Positions 16,138-26,365 are shown, counted from the stretch's first letter. The stretch: DNA of 64,000 bases from Cellulophaga sp. F20128 (GCF_023015805.1 NZ_JALKBA010000002.1:1-64000), one strand, 5' to 3'. The notes: generated from the letters alone by a model not told the origin. Numbers and translations: made by a program.

Positions 16138-16644
16138 TTATTTGTTTGTTTTTCTACCGTAGAAGTAATACAACAGAAACCCAATAAACGGAGCAAAGAG
16201 CACAATGATAACCCAGACGATTTTATCTGTTTCGGGCTGAAATTCCTTGCGAACAATATTTTTTAAAACAAAGAATAGGATCAAGGCATACATAAAATAC
16301 AGGAAGGGAGTTACAAAGACCAACATCAGGCTTGCCAAGGGAAGGGAACTGTGTTTGGTTGTCTTAACCTTGCTTTTCTGCGTAAAGGGAATATGATTTA
16401 TTTTCAAATATTCTATAATGCTACTTAAATCATCATTTTTAGCTATAGCAATAGAATAGACTTCATCTGGTGAAGTCGCGTATAAAGTAACCGTAGTATT
16501 GTTTACAATCTCTGCTTTTGTAATGGAAACGGGGTTTGCAAGATTACTCATAAAGTAATCCTTTGTAATTTCTTTGGGAACATCTGTAGCGCAACTGCTA
16601 CATACTAGGAGTAAAATAACCAATGCAAAAAGATGTTTTTTCAT
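16138..16644 (-). CDS. Lipoprotein with C-terminal PLDc_N domain
   Basis: A 168-residue protein. The lipoprotein signal ends LLLVCSSC (Cys about residue 17). Residues 20-95 form a soluble region of unknown fold. Two membrane helices follow, at about 105-128 and 140-160, and the second carries the PLDc_N pattern (DKIVWVIIVLFAPFIGFLLYYFYGRK). PLDc_N occurs in cardiolipin synthase N-termini and in many stand-alone membrane proteins without catalytic function. An upstream in-frame ATG at 16680 would bury the signal, so 16644 is preferred. The function is unknown. Confidence 0.75.
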   Translation of the reverse strand: MKKHLFALVILLLVCSSCATDVPKEITKDYFMSNLANPVSITKAEIVNNTTVTLYATSPDEVYSIAIAKNDDLSSIIEYLKINHIPFTQKSKVKTTKHSSLPLASLMLVFVTPFLYFMYALILFFVLKNIVRKEFQPETDKIVWVIIVLFAPFIGFLLYYFYGRKTNK

Positions 16645-16736
16645 AAGATATAGTTGAACTATAAATATAAGAAAAAACATCTTTAACTACTTGATATATG
16701 CCTTATTATAAAGTAGGGGTAACTGTATTTTTGTTC

Positions 16737-17588
16737 TTATTCCTGTTTTGCTACGCGCTTTTCAGCCAGTAATTGGTCTACGACCTCTTTTAATTTTTTA
16801 GGGTCGTCTGCATATTTTTCTAGGTTAACGATCTCTACTTTTCTAAAATCTACTGGGTGACTCTCGCTTTGTAAGGAAATAGAACCTCCCGTAAGTAACT
16901 GTCCTTCTTTTGCTCCGTTTATAGGATCTAATTGGGGCTTGTTGTAGCGCATTACCTCTTCTCCGTTAACGTAGTGTACAATTAATGAATCTCTAATGGC
17001 TAAAACTTCTACACGTACCCATTGTTCGCCGTGATACGTTTTAGAACTAGAGTTTGCACAATGTTGTTTTACAATATTACCATCCAAAACATATTGTGTG
17101 CCAGGTGTACATAGGTTGGCTGTAGATCTAGGGTTAGTACCATCACCACCCAAAAGTTGTACTTCTATAGAATTGGGGAAATCCTGATCTAAAGTCATGG
17201 TGCTTGGATCTTGCCCGTGAATCATAATACCACTATTTCTATACGCCCAACCTGGTCCGCCTTTTACTTGGTCTCCAACAAAACGGTATTCGGTAGCAAA
17301 GAGGTACGTAGAATACGGTTTGTTGTAAAATAGATGTCCAAATTGCTGATCAAAAGCGTCATAGCCATCATAGCGTACTTCAATATTACCATCGTTTACC
17401 TGAAAAGTGTTCGCAAAATTTTCGTTTAAAGCGTGATTGGTGATTTTTATTTCCCAATCTTTTAAATCCTTGCCGTTAAATAGTTGTTCCCACTTTGCAT
17501 TTTTTGAAGAAGAACAGCCAACCAAGAATATCGCGGCGCCAAGAATGGTTAGTACTGAGCATTGAATACGTTTAAAAAAGTGTGTCAT
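16737..17588 (-). CDS. DUF1080 lipoprotein (3-keto-disaccharide hydrolase family)
   Basis: A 283-residue protein with a lipoprotein signal (FLVGCSS, Cys about residue 25). One DUF1080 domain follows, starting WEQLFNGKDLKDWEIK and including GPGWAYRNSGIMIHGQDP and a late GGSISLQSESHPVDFRKVEI block. The fold is a concanavalin-like jelly roll. Characterised relatives hydrolyse 3-keto-glycosides. It probably sits on the outer membrane and handles sugars. It is close to the M19 and DUF5060 genes on the same strand, which suggests carbohydrate scavenging, but no SusC/SusD pair is present. Confidence 0.88.
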   Translation of the reverse strand: MTHFFKRIQCSVLTILGAAIFLVGCSSSKNAKWEQLFNGKDLKDWEIKITNHALNENFANTFQVNDGNIEVRYDGYDAFDQQFGHLFYNKPYSTYLFATEYRFVGDQVKGGPGWAYRNSGIMIHGQDPSTMTLDQDFPNSIEVQLLGGDGTNPRSTANLCTPGTQYVLDGNIVKQHCANSSSKTYHGEQWVRVEVLAIRDSLIVHYVNGEEVMRYNKPQLDPINGAKEGQLLTGGSISLQSESHPVDFRKVEIVNLEKYADDPKKLKEVVDQLLAEKRVAKQE

Positions 17589-17818
17589 AAATATGGTGTT
17601 TGAATAAAAGAGTTGCTAAAGTATAAATTTAGTAGCAAATCAGCATTCTTAATGCTCTTAATATTGTTTTAAGAATAAAACATTGTATAAAAAATGGGTT
17701 GCTAATTATGATTTTCCGAATTTTTAAAGCCACCCAACCGCTAATTTATTACTTTAATTGCGGTAGCTCTATCTAAAAATTCATCCTCAAGTCTCTGTTG
17801 GTTTTCGGAACGATTTTT

Positions 17819-19270
17819 TTATCTAAAAAATCGTTCTAGAAACTGATGCCCGTTTGTAGACATAATCCGTGTTACTATCTCGTCGGCGTCAATATTGTTT
17901 TCTGGCAGGTTAAAGCTGTTGGTTGCTCTGTAATTGTAGGCGTGGCGCTCTAGGAAATCTGCTAAAAAAGGAAGCTCTTCCGCAGTCCAAAATCCGTTTA
18001 AAGGATCTATAATACCATCATAATCTGTTCCCAGTGCTAGACAATCCCAAATAAACAAGCCGTTGCTGTCTAGCATTTCTGCAATATGTTGTATTTGGTA
18101 CCATAGCAATTCAGCCCGATAATGCATTATTTTAGAGCGTTTTGTAGCGTGTTTTACATTTTTAATGGTCGTATTACTCGCTATTCTCCTTTCGTCCAAT
18201 TGCAATCCAAATATGCCTTTACTTTTTGCGATTCTAATAATTTCATCATCGTAGAAATTAATGTCGACCGTTTTTAATTTTTTTGCCACTTTAGAACCTT
18301 CAGCGGTTTTGTTGCCTACAGAAGCATGGCCATTGGCTGCACCATGACTTACAATAATAGGTACATTTCTATAGTCTGCTGTATTTTCTAGGAGGTCATA
18401 ATACTGTTTTCTAGAGGCAACGCTCATGTGTTTAATGTCGATAAAAATACGTCTGCCATTAGCATTGCTTAATAATTGATGCACCACCATTATTCCTAAA
18501 TCGGTAAAACCAGTGTTGATACCTTCAGATTGGTCTACCTTCTTTTTTACCAGTTTTGTAAAGCTTTCGGCATGTCCGCACAAATGATTCCAAAAATGAT
18601 GTGCTATGGCAACAAAGAAAAGAGGCGATTCCCAAGATTTCATAGTATTTATCTTCGCAATAATTTCAGATTCACGAGGAGGGTTGGGGAGGTTTGAGTT
18701 TAATACATGCATGCCTTCAATAGAGAGAATTACACAAATGGTAGAGAGGGTCGAATTTTGGTTGGCATACTGTATCAATTCAATTTCTTCGTAATTTTTA
18801 ACCAGCTTGTATTTAAATTTTCCTTCCGGTAGGGTAATGATCGTATCATCGAGCTGTTTGTAGAAATCATATTCCATTTCAAGGTCTTTAAAGTAATCTT
18901 TGATGCCTTGTATATGGTCTACTCTTTTTTTACCAACCCCTGTGGCAAAGTTGGCCGAAATATCCTTGATGAATTCCGATTTAATTTTATTTTCAAAAAA
19001 CCATTTCTCAAGTGGGTAGAGGGAGACACAAACAACACTAACACCTCCTTTAGCTAAGCTCGTAAAATTAGCTTGCGAAAATTTGGTTAAATGGATGAGG
19101 TAATTAATAAGTTTGTCTACTATAGAAGGCGGATTGTATTTCCAAATACTACTAGATCTGTTTCTTCTGGGATTGTTGCGGCCAATAGTTTTGTAGTTAT
19201 AGCTTTTTCCGTACGGTTTCATAGCAGCGTGACAATGAAAATCTACGTAATTGTTTCTTTTTAATGACAT
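17819..19270 (-). CDS. M19 family (renal dipeptidase-like) peptidase
   Basis: A 483-residue amidohydrolase-fold protein. The metal-binding FHCH motif is at about residues 11-14. IEGMH (about 200), FIDIKHMS (about 275), IVVSHGAANGH (about 306) and GTDYDGIIDP (about 415) follow the M19 order. It would cleave dipeptides or related amides with two zinc ions. There is no signal peptide, so it is probably cytoplasmic. It is longer than the usual 330-400 residues, mainly from the N-terminal 150 residues. The first seven codons closely resemble those of a tiny ORF at 22501. Confidence 0.85.
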   Translation of the reverse strand: MSLKRNNYVDFHCHAAMKPYGKSYNYKTIGRNNPRRNRSSSIWKYNPPSIVDKLINYLIHLTKFSQANFTSLAKGGVSVVCVSLYPLEKWFFENKIKSEFIKDISANFATGVGKKRVDHIQGIKDYFKDLEMEYDFYKQLDDTIITLPEGKFKYKLVKNYEEIELIQYANQNSTLSTICVILSIEGMHVLNSNLPNPPRESEIIAKINTMKSWESPLFFVAIAHHFWNHLCGHAESFTKLVKKKVDQSEGINTGFTDLGIMVVHQLLSNANGRRIFIDIKHMSVASRKQYYDLLENTADYRNVPIIVSHGAANGHASVGNKTAEGSKVAKKLKTVDINFYDDEIIRIAKSKGIFGLQLDERRIASNTTIKNVKHATKRSKIMHYRAELLWYQIQHIAEMLDSNGLFIWDCLALGTDYDGIIDPLNGFWTAEELPFLADFLERHAYNYRATNSFNLPENNIDADEIVTRIMSTNGHQFLERFFR

Positions 19271-19425
19271 ATGGCTACAATTTTTTAGGCCTACATAACT
19301 TAGGTGATGGGCAACAGTCCGATAAGTAAGTTCTGTATTAAAATTAAGAAAAAAATCGCATATAGTAGGTGTGGAAAACCTTTAAAAGCATAAAATAAAC
19401 AAGCATGACTTTGCTGTAACGGTAT

Positions 19426-22317
19426 CTATTCTGGAATAAAATTTTTATCCTTTGCCAAGGTCCATTGATCCAATTCAAAGCCATCTTCCCGCATGGAAAA
19501 AGAAATGATATATTCACCTTTATTTTTAAAATTAAGAGTAATGGTTTGTGGTATGCCACAATGCTTTTCAGGAACACGCTGCGCTGAAGACCATGTCCAT
19601 TGGTTTTTTCCGACACACCATTGCATTCTAGCACCACTTTCTGGCCATTCTTCATCCACTCCAACATGTAAGCCATTATCTTCTCCGCCACTTGAAAATG
19701 CCCTTCCCCATACATAATAGATCCCTGGATTTTCAATTTTTATTTTATAAGAAACAATACCGCCTGAACCTGCTATAGGATAAAAATTATCGCCTTCAAT
19801 AAGCTTGTCAGTATGGGCAACCCTAGTGTCTGGTAAGGCTTCTATATACCCATTACCACTGGCTGATTCAGAATGATTTTCAATATCTTCTGCCGCAAAA
19901 GGGAGGCTGTTGTTCTGTGAGCGAACATACCATTCGCGTGGAGCGCCATTGTTTGTTTTGTGATGATACGCTTCTGCCTCTACATTTAAAAGGCCATTTT
20001 TCTCTGTAAAAGGTGTAACATTTTTAAGTTTGCTCTTAAGTGCTGTTTGGCTTGGAGAAAATGCTAGCTGACTCCACCTTCCTCTAGCCCAGGCGGTTTC
20101 ATCGTTTTCAGGAATTTTCCCATTGGTTACCGCTTTGGATACTACTTCTATAATGTCATTTTTATGTAAATATATAGGGTCAATAGTATGTCTAACTCTT
20201 TCATAATCTGCTGTCGTTTCTGGGTTTTGAAATTGTTTTATTTCAGTTCCATTAACAAGGATTTTATAAACGGATTCCCCATCATTTTCGGCCATAGTTA
20301 TAAAGGCACCATGATACAAACCACTAGGGTGTTTAAATACCAAACGAGCACTTGCAAACTGATCTCTTTGGGTTTTGTCGGCTGCATTTATCGCTAAAGC
20401 AGAATTTGGGTTTCCGTTGTAGCCAAGCGGAATATTTTTGTAATATGTAGCCTTACTTGAGGTGTTTATGTCAAAATCAACCACCGCACTATAGGTTATT
20501 GCTTTTATGGATTTTACTTCTGCTACATTTTTTCTTTTTGTGGTTAACAAGGCAACCCAATCCTTGTCCCTGTTGGGAGGAAAACCAATAGAAACTGTTT
20601 CACCTCCTTTTACCCATTTTACAGTGCCATTTTGAAGTGACCCACCTGTTCTAGGATTGTACCACTTTACCGTAAATTTAGTAGAGGTCCCATATAAGTT
20701 AATTTTGGTTTCTAGTACTTTGGGAAGGTAAACGGCATAGGTATGGCCATTTTCAGCAAACACATAGTCATCGGGGTTTTCCGTTAAGTCATCTGCCGAA
20801 TGCATTTTTGTAAAAGGAAGGTATGTTTGAAAGAAATCTAAGGCATGTCTCGTTTGATTCCAAAGAATATCTCGCGATCTCCAGTCTTCACAATTTAAAT
20901 CGTTATGGGCCAATTTGTATCCAAAATACCACTCTACTCCAGCACCGCCAGCCATTAAGTTACCCCAGAGTGTATGGTGTCTTACCTCATTGTGTTCTGG
21001 GTCATCTGAATCAGGGACTACCCCTTTAGAGGCAGGGCCAATTTCATCTTGACATACAATCCATCGCTTGTCGGTTTTTTTAGAGGCATTAATCCATTTT
21101 AAAGTTCTTTCATGTACTTCATGTGGATGATGTGTTTGCATTGAGGGGCCATCCAAATGGGCATAGCCTAACAAAGGTTCTAGAAATAAGTCTTGGTCTT
21201 TGCTCTGGGCGTGCGTGTGCAATACCACAAAGTTTTTGTATGGGTCATGTGTTTTTAGATACTTGGCCATATCCTTCCTGTCCTTATCAGATTGCCCTTT
21301 TGGCGTCCATTTTAAAGGCCCGTTTTCTTCCCCTAAATTCCATGTAATTCCTAAATGATGCGAAAAACGAGCTATTAACTCCCGATAATAAAGTTTGCGC
21401 TGAACTCCCAATTGTCCAATGTCTAACAAGACTTCATTTTCGGTTTCTTGGGTTACAATATGTAGCATTAAGCCCAATTTGTCCATATGATTAAAAACAA
21501 TTTCCCACTGGTCAAGTTTACTACAGTCAAACCTGTAGCGTTCATTAATATCAGTCCACGGCCATACATCCTTACCGTCACCTTGTACGTTCATTGTTAA
21601 GAAATAAGCAGAATTCATACCTTTTGAGCTGAGGTAATTTAAAGCGCCTATGATGTTTTTTCCTTTGCCATTTTGCCAAGAAGGATCATCAGAATTCCAA
21701 TCTTGGGCATGGGGTTTGTATTTGTGTGATGGCGGAGTTTGATCAAACTCATAATAGCCTAGAAAGTTTTCAGGGCTATCTGCACCTCCCTTTATAAAAT
21801 ACGTTTTGGTTTCTGCAAATTGAAGGTAGCCTTGGTCCGTATAATTTAAACGACCTTTTGCTCTAAAATCTTTTCCTGTTTTATCTGATTTTACTATGGT
21901 GAAGTTTCCTTTTTTACCATCAAATTGTACGGCCTCACCTTCGTTTTTATCATCGCTAACAGCTATGGCGTTGCCTTTTCTAAAAGACACTTCATAGGTC
22001 CATTCTCCAGTGGTATCTGGTGTAAACCTAACTTTCCAAATGTTCCCTGATTTTGCACTGGTTTCACTTGCATTGCCATCTGCGGCATAAAATCCTGGTA
22101 CCACATAGGTTTTGTCTTTATTTTTAAAGGTGACATTTAAACGATAGTCTAAAAATGGATTTACTTCTCCGTATTCCGATAATTGTTCGCCTGCAAAACT
22201 AAGGGTCACTCTGTGCCATTTTTTTAATTCACCGTCTATGGAGACGACTGATTCTTGGGCGTTGGAAATACATAGAATGAAGAAGAATAGTACATTTAAA
22301 ATAATTATTTTTTTCAT
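19426..22317 (-). CDS. DUF5060 glycoside-hydrolase-like exported protein
   Basis: A 963-residue protein with a signal peptide to about residue 21. A DUF5060 beta-sandwich follows (about 25-110, with TFKNKDKTYVVPGFYAADG). A TIM-barrel-like region (about 200-520) holds the acidic candidates ITWNLGEENG near 330 and CQDEIGPAS near 420. A collagen-binding-type beta domain lies at about 545-610 (FTVKWYNPRTGG). A C-terminal carbohydrate-binding-like module (about 780-960) contains YYVWGRAFSSGGEDNGLHVG. It probably acts on an algal or other polysaccharide at the cell surface; the substrate is not predictable. It is the upstream member of a loose minus-strand group with the M19 and DUF1080 genes. Confidence 0.85.
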   Translation of the reverse strand: MKKIIILNVLFFFILCISNAQESVVSIDGELKKWHRVTLSFAGEQLSEYGEVNPFLDYRLNVTFKNKDKTYVVPGFYAADGNASETSAKSGNIWKVRFTPDTTGEWTYEVSFRKGNAIAVSDDKNEGEAVQFDGKKGNFTIVKSDKTGKDFRAKGRLNYTDQGYLQFAETKTYFIKGGADSPENFLGYYEFDQTPPSHKYKPHAQDWNSDDPSWQNGKGKNIIGALNYLSSKGMNSAYFLTMNVQGDGKDVWPWTDINERYRFDCSKLDQWEIVFNHMDKLGLMLHIVTQETENEVLLDIGQLGVQRKLYYRELIARFSHHLGITWNLGEENGPLKWTPKGQSDKDRKDMAKYLKTHDPYKNFVVLHTHAQSKDQDLFLEPLLGYAHLDGPSMQTHHPHEVHERTLKWINASKKTDKRWIVCQDEIGPASKGVVPDSDDPEHNEVRHHTLWGNLMAGGAGVEWYFGYKLAHNDLNCEDWRSRDILWNQTRHALDFFQTYLPFTKMHSADDLTENPDDYVFAENGHTYAVYLPKVLETKINLYGTSTKFTVKWYNPRTGGSLQNGTVKWVKGGETVSIGFPPNRDKDWVALLTTKRKNVAEVKSIKAITYSAVVDFDINTSSKATYYKNIPLGYNGNPNSALAINAADKTQRDQFASARLVFKHPSGLYHGAFITMAENDGESVYKILVNGTEIKQFQNPETTADYERVRHTIDPIYLHKNDIIEVVSKAVTNGKIPENDETAWARGRWSQLAFSPSQTALKSKLKNVTPFTEKNGLLNVEAEAYHHKTNNGAPREWYVRSQNNSLPFAAEDIENHSESASGNGYIEALPDTRVAHTDKLIEGDNFYPIAGSGGIVSYKIKIENPGIYYVWGRAFSSGGEDNGLHVGVDEEWPESGARMQWCVGKNQWTWSSAQRVPEKHCGIPQTITLNFKNKGEYIISFSMREDGFELDQWTLAKDKNFIPE

Positions 22318-22375
22318 CTTTTAATAGTTTGGTTTTTGGTTTTTTGAAATAGGGTACTTTTAATTGGGTGCTATA

Positions 22376-22501
22376 TTAAGGTAAGAGGCGGCTGCTGAGT
22401 TTACGCATTGCACTGATTTTTTTGTAGCGTGGTAATTTGTCTAATAAGAAGGGAAGTGGAGTGAAATTGATCAACACTTGGTTGCTTCTTTTTAGTGACA
22501 T
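22376..22501 (-). CDS. Possible 41-residue ORF
   Basis: An ATG-to-TAA frame of 41 codons begins MSLKRSNQVLINFTPLPFLL and ends in a basic tail. Its first 21 bases match the first 21 of the M19 gene (start 19270) at 18 positions. It could be a small protein, a leader peptide or chance. The rest of 22318-22655 holds a small hairpin at 22534-22551 (GTATTGC/GCAATAC) and nothing else I can name. Confidence 0.25.
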   Translation of the reverse strand: MSLKRSNQVLINFTPLPFLLDKLPRYKKISAMRKLSSRLLP

Positions 22502-22615
22502 CATAATAAGGTTGGTTGTGGTTGTTCAATTCGGTATTGCGTAAGCAATACGGAAGTGAGCTACTAAAAATAGAAAAAAAACGAATATAAAACCTTTTTA
22601 AAAGAAGAAGAAAAC

Positions 22616-22654
22616 AAAAAACCCTTGAAAATCATAAGATTAACAAGGGTTTTT
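22616..22654 (-). terminator. Terminator of the tRNA-Gly/tRNA-Leu unit
   Basis: AAAAACCCTTG (from 22617) pairs with CAAGGGTTTTT (22644-22654). On the minus strand the stem runs into a T-rich stretch two bases behind tRNA-Leu. This is a standard intrinsic terminator. Confidence 0.8.
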
Positions 22655-22655
22655 G

Positions 22656-22739
22656 TACTCGAGGCGGGACTTGAACCCGCACGGACTAATGTCCATTGGA
22701 TTTTAAGTCCAACGTGTCTACCAATTCCACCACTCGAGC
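22656..22739 (-). tRNA. tRNA-Leu (anticodon TAA)
   Basis: An 84-base cloverleaf with a long variable arm, as in class II tRNAs. The acceptor stem is GCTCGAG against CTCGAGT, the anticodon loop CTTAAAA sits in the GTTGGA/TCCAAT stem, the T loop is TTCAAGT, and the discriminator is A. CCA is not encoded. It lies 129 bases behind tRNA-Gly and is probably processed from one transcript with it. Confidence 0.96.
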
Positions 22740-22868
22740 GTGACTGTTACTAGGAACAGACAATTGGTAATTTTTTGAGTGAAAAATGACTCCGATACTT
22801 CAGAGGAACTACAAGGCTATTAAAATTTTTAACAACTAGTTTGCAATTACCATTTTTCTCAATACATG

Positions 22869-22940
22869 AGCGAAAAAAGGGATTCGAACCCTCGACCTCC
22901 ACCTTGGCAAGGTGATGCTCTACCCCTGAGCTACTTTCGC
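22869..22940 (-). tRNA. tRNA-Gly (anticodon GCC)
   Basis: A 72-base cloverleaf with acceptor GCGAAAG, D arm GCTCAGGGGTAGAGC, anticodon stem-loop CACCTTGCCAAGGTG, T loop TTCGAAT and discriminator T. CCA is not encoded. It is the first gene of the tRNA unit. Confidence 0.96.
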
Positions 22941-22979
22941 AAGTTTTAATGAACGTTGCATCTTACTCAGATGCGGATG

Positions 22980-23009
22980 CAAATTTAATACAATTCTCTA
23001 AAAAGCAAA
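22980..23009 (-). promoter_or_regulatory. Promoter of the tRNA unit
   Basis: Read on the minus strand: TTTG (23009-23006), an 18-base spacer, then TAAATTTG (22987-22980). This is a full match to the Bacteroidota TTTG/TAnnTTTG promoter, 39 bases before tRNA-Gly. Confidence 0.8.
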
Positions 23010-23084
23010 GGAATTTTTAGTAAAAAAGCAGACAATTTTATTTTGACGGCTTGCTGAGGGTTCAAATTGCGTAAAATGAGTGGG

Positions 23085-25706
23085 TTAGGAGCTTGCTTTT
23101 TTTGTTTTAGAGAGCAATCTTTTTATCTCGTTTAGTTTCATTAAAGCCTCAACAGGCGTTAGCGTGTCAATATCCAAATGAATTATCTCTTCCTTGAGCT
23201 CTACAAGGAGCGGATCATCCATATTAAAGAAGCTCAATTGCATCTCGTTTTGAGCATCGTTTAATTTGGTAGTTAACTCTTCACTGGAGTGCGATTTCTC
23301 TAATTTTTTGAGAATTTTATTGGCTTTTGAAATTACTTGTTGTGGCATACCAGCCATTTTTGCCACATGGATTCCAAAACTATGCTGGCTGCCGCCTGCA
23401 GTTAATTTACGTAGAAAAAGCACCGTGTCTTTGAGTTCTTTTACAGAAACATTGAAATTTTTAATCCGAGGAAAAGTGGTAGTCATTTCATTGAGCTCAT
23501 GATAGTGGGTGGCAAATAATGTTTTTGCACGGGCTGGATGTTCATGTAAATACTCAGAAATGGCCCAGGCTATAGAAATACCATCATAAGTACTTGTGCC
23601 GCGGCCAATTTCATCCAATAATACCAAACTACGCTCAGAAAGGTTGTTAAGGATAGAGGCTGTTTCATTCATTTCTACCATAAAAGTAGACTCACCCATA
23701 GAAATATTATCGCTGGCGCCAACCCGTGTAAAAATTTTATCTACACAACCAATTTTAGCAGATTCTGCTGGTACAAAACTTCCCATTTGAGCAAGAAGTA
23801 CAATTAAAGCAGTTTGTCGTAAAATAGCCGACTTACCACTCATGTTAGGACCGGTAATCATGATAATTTGCTGTTCTTCCCGATTTAGGGTAACATCATT
23901 GGCAATATAGGCTTCTCCAACAGGAAGTTGTTTTTCGATCACAGGATGCCTTCCATTTTTGATGATCAAGTCCGTAGAGTCATCCATGGTTGGTTCCTTG
24001 TAATTGTTGTCTATTGCCAGTTGCGTAAAACCACAAAGGCAGTCTAACTGAGCTATGAGTTGGGCGTTGTTTTGAACAGGAGCAATATAGGTCTGCATCC
24101 AAAGAACCAATTGCGTAAAGAGTTGGTTCTCTAGGGCTTGTATGCGTTCTTCTGCACCTAGAATTTTGCTTTCGTATTCTTTGAGTTCCTCAGTGATGTA
24201 GCGTTCTGCATTGACCAAGGTTTGCTTGCGGATCCAGGTATCTGGCACCTTATCTTTATGGGTGTTGCGCACTTCTATATAGTAGCCATAAACGTTGTTT
24301 GCCGCTATTTTAAGAGAACTTATTCCTGTTTTTTCAGTTTCCCTAGCTAGCATTTTGTTGAGGTAATCCTTGCCAGAAAATGCCAAGCCTCGTAGCTCAT
24401 CCAGTTCATTAGAAAAACCCTTGGCTATGGTTTCGCCTTTTAGCATATTTACCGGGGCATCCTCGCTAATCATTTCCTTTATTCTGGAACGAAGCATATC
24501 ACAGGATTCTAATTGGTCACCGATACCCTTTACGGCCGAATTAGGGCTATTGCTTGTTAATTGCTTTACAGGGAGTATAGCTTCAAGGGAGTTTTTAAGT
24601 TGAATGACCTCCTTGGGTGTTATTTTTGTAGTAGCCACCTTAGAAATTAAACGCTCTAAATCTCCCATTTGCTTCATAGAATGTTGCAATTTGTGTAGGG
24701 TAGTTTCGTTTTCCTGTAAAAAGGAGACAACCTGATGCCGTTTCTTTATCGTTTCAATATTTTTAAGCGGTAAGGCCAGCCATCGTTTTAATAAGCGCCC
24801 GCCCATAGGTGATATAGTTTTGTCTATAACGTCTAAAAGCGTCACCGCATTGGGATTGTACGAATGATAGAGTTCCAGGTTTTTAATGGTAAACCTATCC
24901 ATCCATATATATTCCTCTTCCGCAATACGTTGTAAGGTATTGATATGTTGTAATTGATGGTGTTGTGTTTCTGATAAATAATGCAAAACTGCACCAGATG
25001 CCATTATACCTTGCTGTAAATGTGCTACACCAAATCCTTTTAAGGTACTAGTTTTAAAATGTTTGGTTAGTGTTTCCTCTGCATAGTCTTCTTGAAAAAT
25101 CCAATCTTCAATAAAAAAAGTATGGAATTGTTTGCCAAAAATTTCTAAAAATTCTTTCTTATGCGCTTTAGAAACCAGCACCTCATTGGGTGCAAAATTC
25201 TGAAGTAATTTATCAATTTGTTCGTCGTTGCCTTCGGAGGTTAAAAATTCACCGGTAGAGATATCCAAAAAGGAAATTCCTAGTTTTTTACGGCCAAAAT
25301 GTACAGCACATAAAAAGTTATTGGTCTTGGCAGAAAGAATATCGTCGTTTAAGGCCACCCCAGGAGTTACCAATTCGGTAACCCCTCTTTTTACTATGGT
25401 TTTGGTTTGCTTTGGGTCTTCCAATTGGTCGCAAATAGCTACGCGATGCCCTGCCTTTACCAATTTGGGTAAATAGGTGTTTACCGAATGGTGCGGAAAC
25501 CCAGCCAATTCAATTTTTTCTCCGCCATTGTTTCTATGCGTGCAAATAATCCCGAGAATTTTGGAGGCCTTTACCGCATCTTCCCCAAAAGTTTCATAAA
25601 AATCACCCACTCTAAATAGCAACAACGCATCAGGGTATTTTGTCTTGATGGCGTTGTATTGTTTCATTAAAGGGGTTACCTTCTTTGGGGTATTTTTCTT
25701 TGACAC
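23085..25706 (-). CDS. mutS: DNA mismatch repair protein MutS
   Basis: An 873-residue full-length MutS. Domain I begins at about residue 10 with [11 protein letters not shown], and the mismatch-contacting Phe-x-Glu is in [12 protein letters not shown] (about 33-44). The ATPase domain has Walker A GPNMSGKS near 615-622, Walker [13 protein letters not shown] (about 695) and the ATHYHEL switch (about 735). It recognises mispairs and recruits MutL; mutL is not in the window. It is divergent from the TrmH-family gene, with 128 bases between starts. No defect is seen, so a mutator state is not suggested. Confidence 0.98.
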   Translation of the reverse strand: MSKKNTPKKVTPLMKQYNAIKTKYPDALLLFRVGDFYETFGEDAVKASKILGIICTHRNNGGEKIELAGFPHHSVNTYLPKLVKAGHRVAICDQLEDPKQTKTIVKRGVTELVTPGVALNDDILSAKTNNFLCAVHFGRKKLGISFLDISTGEFLTSEGNDEQIDKLLQNFAPNEVLVSKAHKKEFLEIFGKQFHTFFIEDWIFQEDYAEETLTKHFKTSTLKGFGVAHLQQGIMASGAVLHYLSETQHHQLQHINTLQRIAEEEYIWMDRFTIKNLELYHSYNPNAVTLLDVIDKTISPMGGRLLKRWLALPLKNIETIKKRHQVVSFLQENETTLHKLQHSMKQMGDLERLISKVATTKITPKEVIQLKNSLEAILPVKQLTSNSPNSAVKGIGDQLESCDMLRSRIKEMISEDAPVNMLKGETIAKGFSNELDELRGLAFSGKDYLNKMLARETEKTGISSLKIAANNVYGYYIEVRNTHKDKVPDTWIRKQTLVNAERYITEELKEYESKILGAEERIQALENQLFTQLVLWMQTYIAPVQNNAQLIAQLDCLCGFTQLAIDNNYKEPTMDDSTDLIIKNGRHPVIEKQLPVGEAYIANDVTLNREEQQIIMITGPNMSGKSAILRQTALIVLLAQMGSFVPAESAKIGCVDKIFTRVGASDNISMGESTFMVEMNETASILNNLSERSLVLLDEIGRGTSTYDGISIAWAISEYLHEHPARAKTLFATHYHELNEMTTTFPRIKNFNVSVKELKDTVLFLRKLTAGGSQHSFGIHVAKMAGMPQQVISKANKILKKLEKSHSSEELTTKLNDAQNEMQLSFFNMDDPLLVELKEEIIHLDIDTLTPVEALMKLNEIKRLLSKTKKASS

Positions 25707-25834
25707 AGCGAAATTGAATTGAGTTTATCCTAATGTAATGAAAACGAATTTAAGTTTTTCTATTTGGTTAAAAAACCTTTGTTGATATTTGTGGATAAGT
25801 TTACTGTAGTTTAAATTGAATAGTTAAAATTGTA

Positions 25835-26365
25835 ATGCGAAAATTAAAGAATAGCGAGTTAGACCGGTTGGATGTAGAAGCGTTTAAGGCAGCGAAAAAA
25901 ACACCAATCGTTATCGTGTTAGACAATATTAGAAGTCTTAATAATATAGGATCGGTATTTAGAACAGCCGACGCTTTTTTAGTGGAAAAAATATATTTGT
26001 GCGGTATTACGGCCAAGCCGCCACATAAGGATATTCAAAAAACAGCCTTGGGGGCAACAGAAAGTGTTGCTTGGGAGTATGTAGAAGATACCTTGGCTTT
26101 GGTAAAGCGTTTGCAAGCCGAAAGTTATACGGTCTGCGCCATAGAACAAGCAGAGAATGCTACCTTTTTAAATGACCTCAGGGTAGCGGCAACAAAAAAA
26201 TATGCTTTGGTTTTGGGCAATGAGGTCAAAGGTGTTTTACAAGAAGTGGTTACCGCTAGTGATGTTGTTGTAGAGATTCCGCAATACGGCACCAAACATT
26301 CCTTAAATATCGCTGTAACAGCCGGTGTGGTTGTATGGGACCTTTGGTCTAAATTAAAATCCTAA
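25835..26365 (+). CDS. TrmH (SpoU) family RNA methyltransferase
   Basis: A 176-residue single-domain SPOUT methyltransferase. Motif 1 is VLDNIRSLNNIGSVFRTADA (about residues 29-48), motif 2 is ALVLGNEVKGV (about 129-139), and motif 3 is VEIPQYGTKHSLNIAVTAG (about 150-168). The enzyme transfers a methyl group from S-adenosylmethionine to a ribose 2'-OH, probably on tRNA or rRNA. The specific site cannot be told without N-terminal RNA-binding parts, which are absent. The start ATG is the first in frame. Divergent from mutS. Confidence 0.92.
   Translation: MRKLKNSELDRLDVEAFKAAKKTPIVIVLDNIRSLNNIGSVFRTADAFLVEKIYLCGITAKPPHKDIQKTALGATESVAWEYVEDTLALVKRLQAESYTVCAIEQAENATFLNDLRVAATKKYALVLGNEVKGVLQEVVTASDVVVEIPQYGTKHSLNIAVTAGVVVWDLWSKLKS

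Noticed and set aside
19344-19736. 130-residue frame on the minus strand
   Set aside because: It overlaps the C-terminal binding module of the DUF5060 protein in another frame and has no independent support.
16737-22317. Complete polysaccharide utilisation locus
   Set aside because: No SusC/SusD pair, sulfatase or regulator is present in the window.
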